A DNA stretch of 64,000 nt from Paenibacillus sp. FJAT-29882 (GTDB taxonomy: Bacteria > Bacillota > Bacilli > Bacillales > DSM-1321). How positions within the stretch are numbered: position 1 is the first letter of the stretch; each line of letters begins with the position of its first letter. The stretch spans positions 515,854 to 579,853 of the forward strand of contig NZ_LMVB01000001.1 in NCBI RefSeq assembly GCF_001510645.1. Direction: 5' to 3'. Shown here in pieces: positions 1 through 9,600 of the stretch. The notes under the pieces are model-generated. The model saw only the letters and a list, made by a program, of their open reading frames with translations. It was not told the DNA's origin and made no database searches. The translations under genes and the position numbers were made by a program.

Positions 1-830
1 AAATCGATTTCGGCACAAGAAACACCAGGCTTACTTGCTGCAATCGCTGCTTCCTCTGCTTTTAGAACTGTTTCATAAATTTCCCGTTGCTTGTCTGAAA
101 TGTCTCCATATGCAACAGTTCGGGTAATATCGGAGCAATAGCCTTCGTAGACAACACCTAAGTCAAATAGGACAAAATCACCGCGCTTAACTTTCGTAGC
201 TCCAGGTGTTCCATGTGGAGACGCTGCATTGGCACCTGTTAGTACCATGGTTGAAAATGACATATTTTGTACGCCTGCTTTTTTCATTTCATATTCAATC
301 GCAGCTAAGATTTCCATTTCTGTTTTGCCTTCTTTAATCTCTGATACCCCAATTTCGATCGCGTAATCAGCAAGACGGCATGCTTCTCGTATTTTTTTCA
401 TTTCATCTTCTGTTTTAACCATTCGAAGCTCACGCAATTTCTCTTCAGCGGCTACTAGTTCAGGAACAGAGAAGATCATTTGGACTTTTTCTAGTCGTTC
501 CACATTTAAATGTTCTTTTTCAATGGCCAGTCTTTTTACATTCACAGAACGACGGCCTACCGCAAGTTTGATTTCTTCCCAAGGATCTTCAATATCCGTG
601 TAGCCAATAATTTCCCCTGCCCAACCTGAACGCTTCGCATCTTCAGTTTCCATCTTAGGGCAAACAAGGATTGGTTCAGCCTCTTGGAAAACAGCTAATG
701 CAAGCAGTCTTTCGTGAGGGTCGCTCAAGAAGCCGCTCAAATAAAACACATTATCTGGTGCCGTAATCAAAGCAGCATCCAGTCCACTTGTTTGTAACCA
801 TTGTGTTAATTCAGTTAATTTTGTATTCAT
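1..830 (-). CDS. M24-family Xaa-Pro peptidase (3' part cut by window edge)
   Basis: The reverse strand encodes about 276 residues of a creatinase/aminopeptidase P-like protein that would cleave Xaa-Pro bonds in peptides. The N-terminal half is the creatinase-like domain (starts MNTKLTELTQWLQTSG), followed by the start of the pita-bread M24 fold. The first two metal-binding aspartates are visible in VLFDLGVVYEGYCSDITRT; the later His/Glu ligands lie off the window. The ATG at 830 has a GGAGGC ribosome site about 9 bases upstream (near 840-845). The gene is divergent from ytkL, a neighbour arrangement seen in other bacilli. Dipeptidase versus aminopeptidase activity cannot be decided from this part. 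Confidence 0.9.
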   Translation of the reverse strand, partial: MNTKLTELTQWLQTSGLDAALITAPDNVFYLSGFLSDPHERLLALAVFQEAEPILVCPKMETEDAKRSGWAGEIIGYTDIEDPWEEIKLAVGRRSVNVKRLAIEKEHLNVERLEKVQMIFSVPELVAAEEKLRELRMVKTEDEMKKIREACRLADYAIEIGVSEIKEGKTEMEILAAIEYEMKKAGVQNMSFSTMVLTGANAASPHGTPGATKVKRGDFVLFDLGVVYEGYCSDITRTVAYGDISDKQREIYETVLKAEEAAIAASKPGVSCAEID

Positions 831-1059
831 CTTTTTATTGCCTCCAGTAGTAAGATCATATTAAATCCTATTCATAAACCTTATCAATAAAAAAAAGCAA
901 AGTAAACTATTTTGGAATAGGAAAAGTCGTTTGGAAAATGAGGTTTACGATCTTGAAAGAAGGGCATCTATTAAAGAATAGTCATTTTTAAAAAGGTGAA
1001 AGGGACTTGGGAGCGAAATTAGAATAGTCGATAAAATAGGTATGAAGGGAGTTTTTATT

Positions 1060-1743
1060 TTGAAAGTATCTTTTCACGGACATTCAGTAGTGAAGATCGA
1101 AACGAACGGGACGACGATTTTGTTTGACCCTTTTATTAATGGAAACGGACAGACCGATTTAAAAGTAGAGGATGTCCATCCGGATGTCATCATTTTGACA
1201 CATGGGCATGGGGATCATCTTGGTGATACAGTGGAGCTAGCCAAAAAACACGATGCACTTGTGATTGGCTCAGCTGAGATGGCCTATTACCTCGGCACAC
1301 AAGGTGTCGAACGGACACATGGCATGAATATTGGCGGGGCTTATGAGTTTGAATTTGGTCAAGTAAAGTTGACAACTGCCTTTCATAGCAATAGCTTTAT
1401 CACGAATGACGGACAGATTATATATCTTGGTATGCCTAGTGGCGTCTTGTTTACAGCAGAAGGAAAAACGGTTTATCACGCTGGAGACACTGCGTTGTTT
1501 TCCGACATGAAGTTGATTGGTGAACGTCATCCAATTGATCTTGCCCTTTTGCCCATTGGTGATAATTTTACAATGGGGCCTGAAGATGCAGCACTGGCGG
1601 CCGAATACTTACAGGCGAAACAAGTTGTGCCGATTCACTATAATACGTTTCCGCCCATCAAGCAGGATCCGCAGAAGTTTCTCGATTTACTAAATGCAGG
1701 CAATGGAAAAGTGCTTGAACCGGGAGATTATATCGAGCTTTAA
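1060..1743 (+). CDS. ytkL: UPF0173 metal-dependent hydrolase YtkL
   Basis: A 227-residue metallo-beta-lactamase-fold protein of the UPF0173 family. The fold's metal motif is visible as [10 protein letters not shown] near residues 47-56, with more ligands in YHAGDT and in IHYNTF near the C-terminus. The substrate is not known for this family. I place the start at the TTG at 1060 rather than the in-frame ATG at 1042. The TTG is preceded by GAAGGGAG at a normal distance, and the resulting N-terminus MKVSFHGHS matches the family, while the ATG has no ribosome site. It is probably a single-gene unit, with about 120 bases before the next gene. Confidence 0.92.
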   Translation: MKVSFHGHSVVKIETNGTTILFDPFINGNGQTDLKVEDVHPDVIILTHGHGDHLGDTVELAKKHDALVIGSAEMAYYLGTQGVERTHGMNIGGAYEFEFGQVKLTTAFHSNSFITNDGQIIYLGMPSGVLFTAEGKTVYHAGDTALFSDMKLIGERHPIDLALLPIGDNFTMGPEDAALAAEYLQAKQVVPIHYNTFPPIKQDPQKFLDLLNAGNGKVLEPGDYIEL

Positions 1744-1869
1744 TTCCTTCAAACAAAGTTTCACTTTATAATTTTTGGGATGAGACATTTGGTTTTAGAA
1801 CTTCCCTTCCTTCTTTTTCGAGCTTGCCTTGCATACAATGTAGGTAAGGAACAGGGGGGAGGAATTTTC

Positions 1870-2103
1870 ATGAAACAAAGATTATTGCTTTGTTTGCTTT
1901 TATGTGGTGTTATGCTGTACTATGCGGTACCAAGACTCTCGCTACAAGCTGGCGGATTGGAGTCACTGTTTGCTGGTGCTTGGTTGCTGTTTGCTTTGTT
2001 TGCGATTGCCGGGAATTTAACAGGCATCTTATATTCCCCGAAAAAAGGAAAAAAGCACAAGCAATCTATGAAAACAACAAAAAGAATTCATTATTATCAA
2101 TAG
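1870..2103 (+). CDS. Small membrane protein, unknown function
   Basis: A 77-residue protein with a very strong ribosome site (GGGGGGAGGAA) before the ATG at 1870. It has two hydrophobic segments, about residues 3-18 and 29-52, followed by a lysine-rich, strongly basic tail (KKGKKHKQSMKTTKRIHYY). That pattern suggests two membrane spans with a cytoplasmic tail. A longer reading from 1780 exists but lacks a ribosome site. I do not recognise a family. Confidence 0.6.
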   Translation: MKQRLLLCLLLCGVMLYYAVPRLSLQAGGLESLFAGAWLLFALFAIAGNLTGILYSPKKGKKHKQSMKTTKRIHYYQ

Positions 2104-2109
2104 TTGCGT

Positions 2110-2138
2110 TTGAATAGCTCGTACATTCACCTTATAAT
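2110..2138 (+). promoter_or_regulatory. Sigma-A promoter of ytoI
   Basis: TTGAAT, 17 bases, then TATAAT: a near-consensus vegetative promoter ending 33 bases before the ytoI start codon. Confidence 0.65.
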
Positions 2139-2171
2139 GAAAGTAGGAAGATTTGGAAAAGGGTGAAGAGC

Positions 2172-3491
2172 GTGGCAACGAAGCATGAGCAAATTTTAAA
2201 ACATATAGATGGACTTCCAGTCGGTAAAAAGATATCGGTACGTCAAATTGCGAAGGCTTTAAGCGTGAGTGAAGGGACAGCATACCGAGCTATTAAGGAA
2301 GCGGAGAACCAAGGATATGTCAGCTCAATCGAACGAGTTGGCACGATTCGGATTGAACGAAAAAAGAAAGAGAATATTGAAAAACTGACCTTTGCTGAAG
2401 TTGTCAATATAGTGGACGGGCAAGTATTGGGCGGACGCGAAGGTCTTCATAAAACATTGAACAAATTCGTGATTGGTGCGATGAAGCTTGAGGCGATGAT
2501 GCGATATACAGGACCTGGCGACTTATTAATAGTTGGGAATCGGTCTCAGGCACATGATCAAGCATTGACGGCAGGAGCTGCTGTATTAATTACTGGTGGA
2601 TTTGATGCGGAAGATGATACGAAGAAGATCGCCGACAAGCTACAGCTGCCAATTATCTCCACAAGCTATGACACGTTTACTGTGGCCACGATGATTAACC
2701 GGGCCATTTATGACCAATTAATAAAAAAAGAAATCCTGCTTGTTGAAGATATCTTAATGCCTGTTCATGAAACGACTTTCTTAAAAATGGGCGATAAAAT
2801 TAGCGATTGGCTCAAGCTTAATCGAGATACAAAGCATAGTAGATTTCCTGTTGTGGACTCCAATATGAAAGTGCAAGGCATGATTACTTCAAAGGACGTT
2901 TTGGCACAAGAAGAAGAAGTGGCTATTGATAAAGTCATGACGAAGAATCCAATGACGGTCGGTATGAAAACAAGTGTTGCTTCATCTGCGCACATGATGG
3001 TTTGGGAAGGCATCGAACAACTACCTGTCGTTAATGATCATCATGTGCTTCAAGGAATAGTCACTCGTCAAGACGTTCTAAAAGCATTGCAAATGAGTCA
3101 AAGGCAGCCACAAGTCGGCGAAACGATTGATGATACGATTACTAGTCAGCTTGTCATGAATGGTAGCGGGGGCAAAGGTGAAGAAATCTATCAGTATGAA
3201 GTGACGCCGCAAATGACCAATTATTTAGGAACGATTTCAACAGGCGTTTTTACAACACTCGTAACAGATTCCGCGAACCGAGCACTCAGAAGCTATAAAC
3301 GGGGCGATTTGGTCGTAGAGAATATGACGATCTACTTCATCAAACCAGTTCAAATGGATAGCGTGCTAGCGATTCATCCGCGTGTGCTTGAAGTAGGCCG
3401 CAAATTCGGTAAAGTGGATGTAGAAGTATTCAATGAAGGGAAATTGGTCGGTAAAGCGATAATGACATGCCAATTACTTGATAGGTCATAA
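2172..3491 (+). CDS. ytoI: CBS / DRTGG / hotdog domain regulator-like protein YtoI
   Basis: A 439-residue multi-domain protein. An N-terminal winged-helix-like segment (residues 1-60, with QIAKALSVSEGTAYRAIKEAE) is followed by a DRTGG domain (about 70-185). Next comes a CBS pair (about 190-310, with ITSKDVL and VTRQDVL at the ends of the repeats) and a C-terminal hotdog thioesterase-like domain (about 330-430). CBS pairs usually bind adenine nucleotides. The actual function of YtoI is unknown, so a nucleotide-sensing regulator is inference. The GTG at 2172 fits the AAGGGTGAAG ribosome site and gives MATKHEQIL, as in relatives; an upstream GTG at 2163 overlaps that site. Confidence 0.9.
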   Translation: MATKHEQILKHIDGLPVGKKISVRQIAKALSVSEGTAYRAIKEAENQGYVSSIERVGTIRIERKKKENIEKLTFAEVVNIVDGQVLGGREGLHKTLNKFVIGAMKLEAMMRYTGPGDLLIVGNRSQAHDQALTAGAAVLITGGFDAEDDTKKIADKLQLPIISTSYDTFTVATMINRAIYDQLIKKEILLVEDILMPVHETTFLKMGDKISDWLKLNRDTKHSRFPVVDSNMKVQGMITSKDVLAQEEEVAIDKVMTKNPMTVGMKTSVASSAHMMVWEGIEQLPVVNDHHVLQGIVTRQDVLKALQMSQRQPQVGETIDDTITSQLVMNGSGGKGEEIYQYEVTPQMTNYLGTISTGVFTTLVTDSANRALRSYKRGDLVVENMTIYFIKPVQMDSVLAIHPRVLEVGRKFGKVDVEVFNEGKLVGKAIMTCQLLDRS

Positions 3492-3525
3492 CTTATAAGA
3501 AAAGCGTAGGCTATCAGAGTCCACA

Positions 3526-3655
3526 GAAAAAAAGGATGTCCTAAAAAAGGGTTTGACTACACAATCTATACACAGTTCATAATGACATTACGCTTCATTT
3601 GACCTGTATATGATGATTCGTGGTCTGACCTTTTCGTTATGGGACATCCTTTTCT
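3526..3655. repeat. R3-type intergenic palindrome (terminator-like) after ytoI
   Basis: The outer arms AAAAAAGGATGTCC and GGGACATCCTTTT are inverted and close a roughly 130-base element. The inner part contains GTGGTCTGACC, the motif shared with the other R3 elements of the window. It lies between convergent ytoI and ytpI, so it could terminate both. A related copy sits after the MaoC-like gene (29661-29763). Confidence 0.6.
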
Positions 3656-3659
3656 ACCT

Positions 3660-3971
3660 TCAATTGCTGGTACTAATCTTTTGCTCTGCTTCTTCAATCG
3701 CTAGCGGCAAAAAATGCTTGTATACTTTAAATCCGCCCCAAATGCTTATTCCGCCAATGACGATAAAAATTGCGCCAATAATAAATGTCGTAGTCGTGTG
3801 AAACAAAATGAGCTGATTGATTCCATAAGTGGCAACGAATGTTCCCAATGCTATGGATGATTTGCCTTTCAGCCATTTCTTTTCCATTGGCAAACGAGTT
3901 CGAAATGCTTTTATTTTATAAAACACATAAAAAGCAAGAGAAACCAAAATAATCGCTACAAGTGCTATCAT
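3660..3971 (-). CDS. ytpI: YtpI-like small membrane protein
   Basis: A 103-residue integral membrane protein with three hydrophobic stretches: an N-terminal one in MIALVAIILVSLAFYVFY, one in GINQLILF, and one in FIIGAIFIVIGGISIWGG. It ends in a charged C-terminal tail. The start at 3971 is preceded by GGAGG ten bases upstream; the in-frame ATG further out (4004) has no such site. Its position between ytoI and nrnA matches ytpI in B. subtilis. The function is unknown. Confidence 0.8.
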   Translation of the reverse strand: MIALVAIILVSLAFYVFYKIKAFRTRLPMEKKWLKGKSSIALGTFVATYGINQLILFHTTTTFIIGAIFIVIGGISIWGGFKVYKHFLPLAIEEAEQKISTSN

Positions 3972-4103
3972 ACGTCTTAATCCTCCAATTTTCTGCTTTT
4001 TCATTAAAATGTTATTCCGAGAAAGAAAGTTTCTTTTATTGTAACGGTTTCAAGGCTAGATTTCCACCATCATCCCCTATACTACATACTGAATGAAGGG
4101 ATT

Positions 4104-4132
4104 TTGACTAGATGGAGAGAATAAATTATGTA
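4104..4132 (+). promoter_or_regulatory. Probable sigma-A promoter of nrnA
   Basis: TTGACT, 17 bases, then TATGTA: good -35 hexamer, weaker -10, ending 51 bases before the ATG. Confidence 0.45.
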
Positions 4133-4183
4133 GTAGGATAAGACAGATAAAATCATACATGACAGGTAATAAAGGAGAATCTA

Positions 4184-5125
4184 ATGACTGCAGGAATTTT
4201 AGAAACAATAAAAGCATATCAAACGATTATTATCCATCGCCACGTTCGGCCTGATCCAGACGCATACGGATCACAGGGAGGGCTAGCAGAAATTCTAAAA
4301 ACTTCTTTTCCAGAGAAAAATATTTACACGGTTGGTGAGGAAGAAGAATCGCTGAATTATTTAAGAAGATTAGATACGATATCTGATGATATTTATAAGG
4401 GTGCGCTTGTGATTGTATGCGATACGGCCAATGTGGAACGAATTTGTGATAAACGCTATCGTCTAGGCGACAAATTGATCAAAATCGATCATCATCCGAA
4501 TGATGACAAGTATGGAGATTTGCGTTGGGTGGATACGCGTGCAAGTTCGACAAGTGAAATGATTTATGAGTTTTATTTGTTTGGAAAAGACAAAGGGTTG
4601 AAAATGAATGATGAAGCTGCCCGATTACTGTTTGCAGGAATGGTAGGAGATACAGGGCGCTTTTTATATCCAAGCACGTCTGAAAAAACGTTCCTCTACG
4701 CAGGTGAGCTGATTCATTATGCATTCAGCAGACCTGAGCTGTTTACAGCAATGTACGATGTAGAAGAAAAGATTGTTCGCCTGAACGGCTATGTACTGCA
4801 GCATTTTGAAATTCTCACAAGCGGTGTTGGGAAAATGGTGCTGACGAAGGAAATTCTACATCAATTTGATGCAACGCCGGCTGATGCCTCATTGCTTGTT
4901 AGCGCGCTAGGCTCGGTTAAAGGGCTTAAGGCATGGGTGTTTTTCATTGAGGAAGAAAAAGAAATCCGGGTTCGACTGCGTTCTAAAGGTCCCGTTATAA
5001 ACGGAGTTGCGAAGCGTTACAATGGTGGCGGACATCCAATGGCGGCTGGAGCTTCGATTTATAGTTGGAATGAAGCAGAGGATGTTATTCGCGACTTAGA
5101 AGCGGTTGTCCTTAATAGTCACTAA
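4184..5125 (+). CDS. nrnA: Bifunctional oligoribonuclease / pAp phosphatase NrnA
   Basis: A 313-residue DHH/DHHA1 phosphoesterase that degrades short RNA oligomers (nanoRNA) and dephosphorylates 3'-phosphoadenosine 5'-phosphate in the cytoplasm. Visible motifs are RHVRPDPDAYGSQ near residues 19-31, the second metal aspartate in VCDTANVERIC, DHH at 102-104, and the DHHA1 signature GGGHPMAAGA around 280-289. Length equals that of B. subtilis NrnA (YtqI). The ATG at 4184 follows AAAGGAGAA. It is transcribed alone and followed by a large repeat. Confidence 0.95.
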   Translation: MTAGILETIKAYQTIIIHRHVRPDPDAYGSQGGLAEILKTSFPEKNIYTVGEEEESLNYLRRLDTISDDIYKGALVIVCDTANVERICDKRYRLGDKLIKIDHHPNDDKYGDLRWVDTRASSTSEMIYEFYLFGKDKGLKMNDEAARLLFAGMVGDTGRFLYPSTSEKTFLYAGELIHYAFSRPELFTAMYDVEEKIVRLNGYVLQHFEILTSGVGKMVLTKEILHQFDATPADASLLVSALGSVKGLKAWVFFIEEEKEIRVRLRSKGPVINGVAKRYNGGGHPMAAGASIYSWNEAEDVIRDLEAVVLNSH

Positions 5126-5160
5126 GATGGTGCATGATTTGAAAAGGGGCTAACCCTTTC

Positions 5161-5592
5161 CACCTATCCCGCATTAACGGGCAGTAAGACCCCCGCCTCA
5201 AGGCTTAGAGGAATCGAAGAAGCAACTGCCCAATCTAGTTGCGGCTCCTACCCCGTCTGAGGTCATAAGCTGTAATACTCTGTGGCAAACTACGCCACGC
5301 CGTATTCCATCTTATGCTTGTTGGGGCTGGGCAGTCGCCTCACTTTTTTATGTAAAAGCCTGATTGGTGAGATACAGTGAAACTTACCTTTGTGGTCTTC
5401 AAAGGTTTAGTTGAGGCCCAAAGGATGTGGGTCACTCAGACGTTGCCGCAGGATGCGGCGTACTTAGTCTGAGTTCATTGAATCAGGTTCGTAGTGTCGC
5501 TTTACCGAAGCGAAGTGGAGGTATTAGCGACAGTAGAACGGGACTAACAATCAGTGGGGGATGAAAAACCCCCCACTGATTGAAGTTTCCCT
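5161..5592. repeat. R1 intergenic repeat, long copy (between nrnA and ytrI)
   Basis: About 430 bases of modular, palindrome-rich sequence. Read on the minus strand it starts TAAAGGGAAACTTC right at the ytrI stop codon. It then has an ATCAGTGGGG / CCCCACTGAT hairpin and AGTCCCGTTCTACTGTCGC. Next come a module with GCGACTGCCCAGCCCC and AACAAGCATAAGATGG, the segment TAGGAGCCGCAACTAGATT, and finally ACTGCCCGTTAATGCGGG. The same modules recur at 14075-14345, 22893-23074, 29764-29905, 44270-44545 and 48137-48332. This copy also carries a unique internal block (about 5390-5530). No open reading frame is supported. Confidence 0.75.
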
Positions 5593-6093
5593 TTATTGTC
5601 GGTGTAGCTTTACTTCAATATTCATCGTTGTGTAGAAGAAAATTTCAACGACTTCAAGCCGGTAGCTTTTCTTGTTTATTTCAATGACTTTGTTTTCGAC
5701 CGACTTTTTCAAAAGGTTTTTGCTTTTATAAACGGTTTCAACTTCTTTTGCGATCAAAGAGGTTAAATCGTCTTCAATGACTTCTTCCGCCTCAGCCACA
5801 CTTAGTAAATCAAGACGATATTGCTTGCCGTTTAAAACAACTACCTTCACATCTTCAATCAGAAGCTTTTTCTCAGCTTCTTTATTCAATCGATTATAAT
5901 CTTTTTCCCATATTTCAATTTTAGCCGACATATCATGAATGGTCTGACTTTGCTTATGAATTTTATTGATTTGTTTTTCTTGAAGTACGCCATGCATATA
6001 TAGAAAAACAAACCAGCTGATCAGCGCTCCAATGACTACACCGACAAAGAAGCGCTGCCAAGTGGATTTTCGATAAAGTGGGGGAATCCTCAT
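5593..6093 (-). CDS. ytrI: Sporulation membrane protein YtrI
   Basis: A 166-residue protein with one membrane segment near the N-terminus (about residues 14-34, FFVGVVIGALISWFVFLYM). A helical charged region follows (about 40-75), then an extracytoplasmic-type mixed domain. Relatives are needed for efficient sporulation and are made in the mother cell. It is translationally coupled to ytrH: its ATG overlaps the ytrH stop by four bases (ATGA). Its own stop codon TAA coincides with the first bases of the R1 repeat, so the C-terminus (VKLHRQ) may have been set by that element. Confidence 0.88.
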   Translation of the reverse strand: MRIPPLYRKSTWQRFFVGVVIGALISWFVFLYMHGVLQEKQINKIHKQSQTIHDMSAKIEIWEKDYNRLNKEAEKKLLIEDVKVVVLNGKQYRLDLLSVAEAEEVIEDDLTSLIAKEVETVYKSKNLLKKSVENKVIEINKKSYRLEVVEIFFYTTMNIEVKLHRQ

Positions 6094-6425
6094 GATGAAA
6101 TCTCACCTTGTGTAAACCACATAATTAGTAATGATCCAGTCTTGGCACCACCCATTGCCGAAAGAATCAGGAGAAATTGCTTGAAAATATCCTTGGTTGC
6201 TCCCTCAAACATGCCGCGTTCAAATGAATAAACTGTATCAAAAGTTCCGCCAATGGCCGCGATAATTGCCCAAATCCGTAATGAACCCGCAAGATTTCTA
6301 ATGATCGTCAAAGGTGCTTGTCCGGTGAAAAATGCTGCCAGTCCGCCAATTAATGCTCCTCCAAGTAATACGCCGAGAGAAATAAAATAACTGTTAATAA
6401 ATGCAGGAAAAAAAGCTTCTTTCAT
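6090..6425 (-). CDS. ytrH: Sporulation membrane protein YtrH
   Basis: A 111-residue, mostly hydrophobic protein with about three membrane segments, beginning MKEAFFPAFINSYFISLG and containing GGALIGGLAAFFTG. It is the first gene of the ytrH-ytrI pair. In B. subtilis this pair is sporulation-specific and under the mother-cell sigma factor. I use the ATG at 6425, which has AAGGGTG six bases upstream; an ATG at 6431 (MEMKEAFF) and a GTG at 6434 are possible but too close to that site. Upstream CATATAAA resembles a sigma-E -10 element, which is weak evidence alone. Confidence 0.88.
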   Translation of the reverse strand: MKEAFFPAFINSYFISLGVLLGGALIGGLAAFFTGQAPLTIIRNLAGSLRIWAIIAAIGGTFDTVYSFERGMFEGATKDIFKQFLLILSAMGGAKTGSLLIMWFTQGEISS

Positions 6426-6637
6426 TTCCATCACCCTTATACGTTTAATTCTTCATATTTATTTATATGGACAAAGTAAACTTGATATGATAAAGAAAAA
6501 TCTTTTAAGAGCATTGTTCAGACAGCTAATATGTGTCAACTTAGGATTTCTGCGTACGGAATGGGAACGAATTTTCTTTTTGTCAGTTTAGCACTATACT
6601 ATAAAGAAAAGATGCTTGATAAAGGTGGGAGAGAAAC

Positions 6638-9600
6638 GTGTGTATTCACCTTCATATACAGAGTGCTTACAGCTTGCTAACAAGCACGATTAAATTAAAC
6701 GAGCTCGTATCAAAAGCAAAGGCGAATGGATTTACGAGCTTAGCGTTGACTGATAGAAATGTCATGTACGGGGCACCTTATTTTTATAAAGAATGTCTGA
6801 AACAAGGAATCAAACCGATCATAGGCTTAATTGCAGATATATTAGATGAACATGAAGCTTCCTTTCCGCTCCTGTTACTTGCCAAAGATAACCAAGGCTA
6901 TTCCAATCTGCTCAAAATAAGCTCCGCGATTCAAACCAAGTCACAGACAGGATTGCCGATAAAATGGCTCAAGGCGTATTCAGCTGGCTTACTTGCCATT
7001 TCCCCTGGTAATGAAGGCAAGATTGAATCTATGCTCGCAGAAGGGAAAATAGAGGAAGCGAAAGAATCAGTTGCTATGTATCAACGGATATTTGGGATGA
7101 ACTCTTTTTATCTGTCTTTACAACGCCTTTTGACAACGGGACAAGACGAAGAGAATAGTCGGATCGTCACGTTTGCTAAAGAAATCAATATCGCTGTTGT
7201 TGCAACGAATCCTGTTTTTTATTTAGAAAAAAACGATGCGTTAGCCCAAGAAGTGTTGCTTGCCATAAAAAATGGCACCAAGCTTTCTGATGAAGACAGA
7301 ATGACATTGCCTTCACAGGAATACTACTTAAAAAATGCCGAGCAAATGACCGAGCTTTTTCGTGATGTACCAGACATCCTAGAAAACACAATAAAAATTG
7401 CAGAGAGCTGTCATGTAGAAATCCCGTTCAATCGTTCGTTATTGCCCAAATTCCCTGTTCCGAATGATCTAACGGCTGATGACATGCTGGAACAGATTTG
7501 CTTAGAAGGGCTGAAACAGAAAAGACCAGATATGCCTAGCGAATATATTGAACGTCTTCACTATGAGCTTCAGGTTATTAAAACGATGAAGTTTAGTGAT
7601 TACTTTCTCATTGTGTGGGATTTTATGGGATTTGCCAAAAAACAAGGAATTCTGACAGGGCCTGGAAGGGGATCTTCGGCAGGGTCAATGGTTGCGTATG
7701 TTTTATCGATAACCACTGTCGATCCGATTGAGCATCGTCTTTTATTCGAACGTTTTTTAAATCCAGAGCGAGTAACGATGCCGGATATTGATATTGACTT
7801 TCCAGATAATCGTCGTGATGAAGTGATTGCCTATGTGGCTCGGAAATATGGAGAACTTCATGTTGCTCAAATTATTACCTTTGGGACGCTTGCTGCAAAA
7901 GCCGCTCTCCGCGATACGGGAAGGGTATTCGGGTTGAATTCGAAAGAGCAGGAAGCACTTTCGAAAACAATACCTGCGAAACTTGGGATTACGTTAAAGC
8001 AAGCGTATGCGGAGTCAAAAGGGTTACGCGAATTTGTCGATTCGAGTGAGCTTAACCGAAGTTTGTATGATACGGCGATAAAGCTCGAAGGACTACCGCG
8101 ACATACATCCACTCATGCGGCCGGTGTTGTGATAAGTGATCAGGCACTAACAGAAAACATCGCGATCCAAGCAGGCCATGATGGCATCCATCTGACTCAG
8201 TTTCCGATGGATGTGCTCGAGGAAATTGGTCTGTTGAAAATGGATTTTCTCGGTCTGCGCAATTTAACGCTTATTGACAATATCATCAAATCAATCAAGA
8301 AAGGGACAGGGCGCAAAATCGATATGGCTACCATTCCTCTTCAGGATGAGAAGACGTTTGCCCTTTTAAGTAAAGGTGAGACAACCGGAATTTTCCAATT
8401 TGAATCAGAAGGTATTACGAAAGTACTCGTACGTTTACAGCCGTCTCGATTTGAAGATATTGTCGCCGTAAATGCTTTGTATCGCCCTGGTCCTATGGAT
8501 AATATTCCGCTTTTCATTGAACGGAAGCACGGTTTGGCATCTATTGACTATGCGCACAATGATTTACAAGACATTTTGCAAGATACATACGGTGTTATCG
8601 TCTACCAAGAGCAAATTATGCAAATTGCATCTAAACTTGCCGGGTTTTCATTGGGCGAGGCAGATCTTTTACGTAGAGCTGTTTCAAAAAAGAAAAAGGA
8701 AATTCTTGATCAAGAGCGAAATCATTTTGTAAGTGGATCTGTAAAGCAGGGATATCGGGCAGAGATTGCACAAGACATTTACGATATGATCGTCCGCTTT
8801 GCAAACTATGGATTTCCAAGAAGCCATGCGGTTGCCTATAGTTTCATTGCCTACCAGCTCGCTTATTTGAAAGCCCATTACCCGACATACTTTATGGCAG
8901 CACTGTTGACATCTGCCATTGGCAATGATGATAAAATCGCCCAATATATTAGGGAAGCAAAGAAGAAAGAAATGGTCATCCTTCCTCCTTCTATTAATAA
9001 AAGTTTTTACGCATTTACATCGGAGAAGGATGGGATCCGCTATAGTCTTGCTGCAATCAAAAGCGTCGGCGGAGCGATACTGAAGGAAATTTTTGCAGCT
9101 AGGAAAGAAAAAACCTTTCAGGATATCTTTGATTTTTGCTTGCGTGTTTCCATGAGCGTTGTGAACCGTAAAGTCATTGAAATGCTTATACTTGCTGGGG
9201 CATTTGACGAATTTGAGGTGGACCGGGCAACATTACTTGCAAGCCTTGATGTAGCCATTGATCATTCTGAGTTAGTCAATCCAAACGATGGCGATTTTGA
9301 CTTATTCTTTAACAGCGAGTTCTCACTCAAACCGAAATATGTTCAAGTTGATCCCATTCGATTAGAAGATAAGCTTATTTTTGAGAAAAAGGCTCTTGGC
9401 TTGTACTTGTCTGATCATCCAGTCATAGGATATAAAGTTCTCTTTCGATACTTTGGGGCTGTATCCATTGACGAAGCCGTTGTTAAAAAAGAGAATAAAG
9501 TGCTAATTGGGGTTTATATCTCTTCTGTGAAGGCCATTCGTACGAAGAAAGGTGAAGTGATGGCGTTTCTAGGGCTAAATGATGAGGCTGGTGAGTTAGA

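Noticed and set aside
1042..1059. ATG at 1042 as start of ytkL
   Set aside because: The in-frame TTG at 1060 is correctly spaced from the GAAGGGAG site and gives the family N-terminus; the ATG overlaps that site.
3610..3801. Plus-strand open frame opposite ytpI
   Set aside because: Antisense shadow of ytpI with a start inside the R3 palindrome.
5161..5592. rRNA or tRNA fragments in the GC-rich intergenic regions
   Set aside because: No tRNA cloverleaf or rRNA signature was seen; the GC-rich parts match the R1 modules instead.
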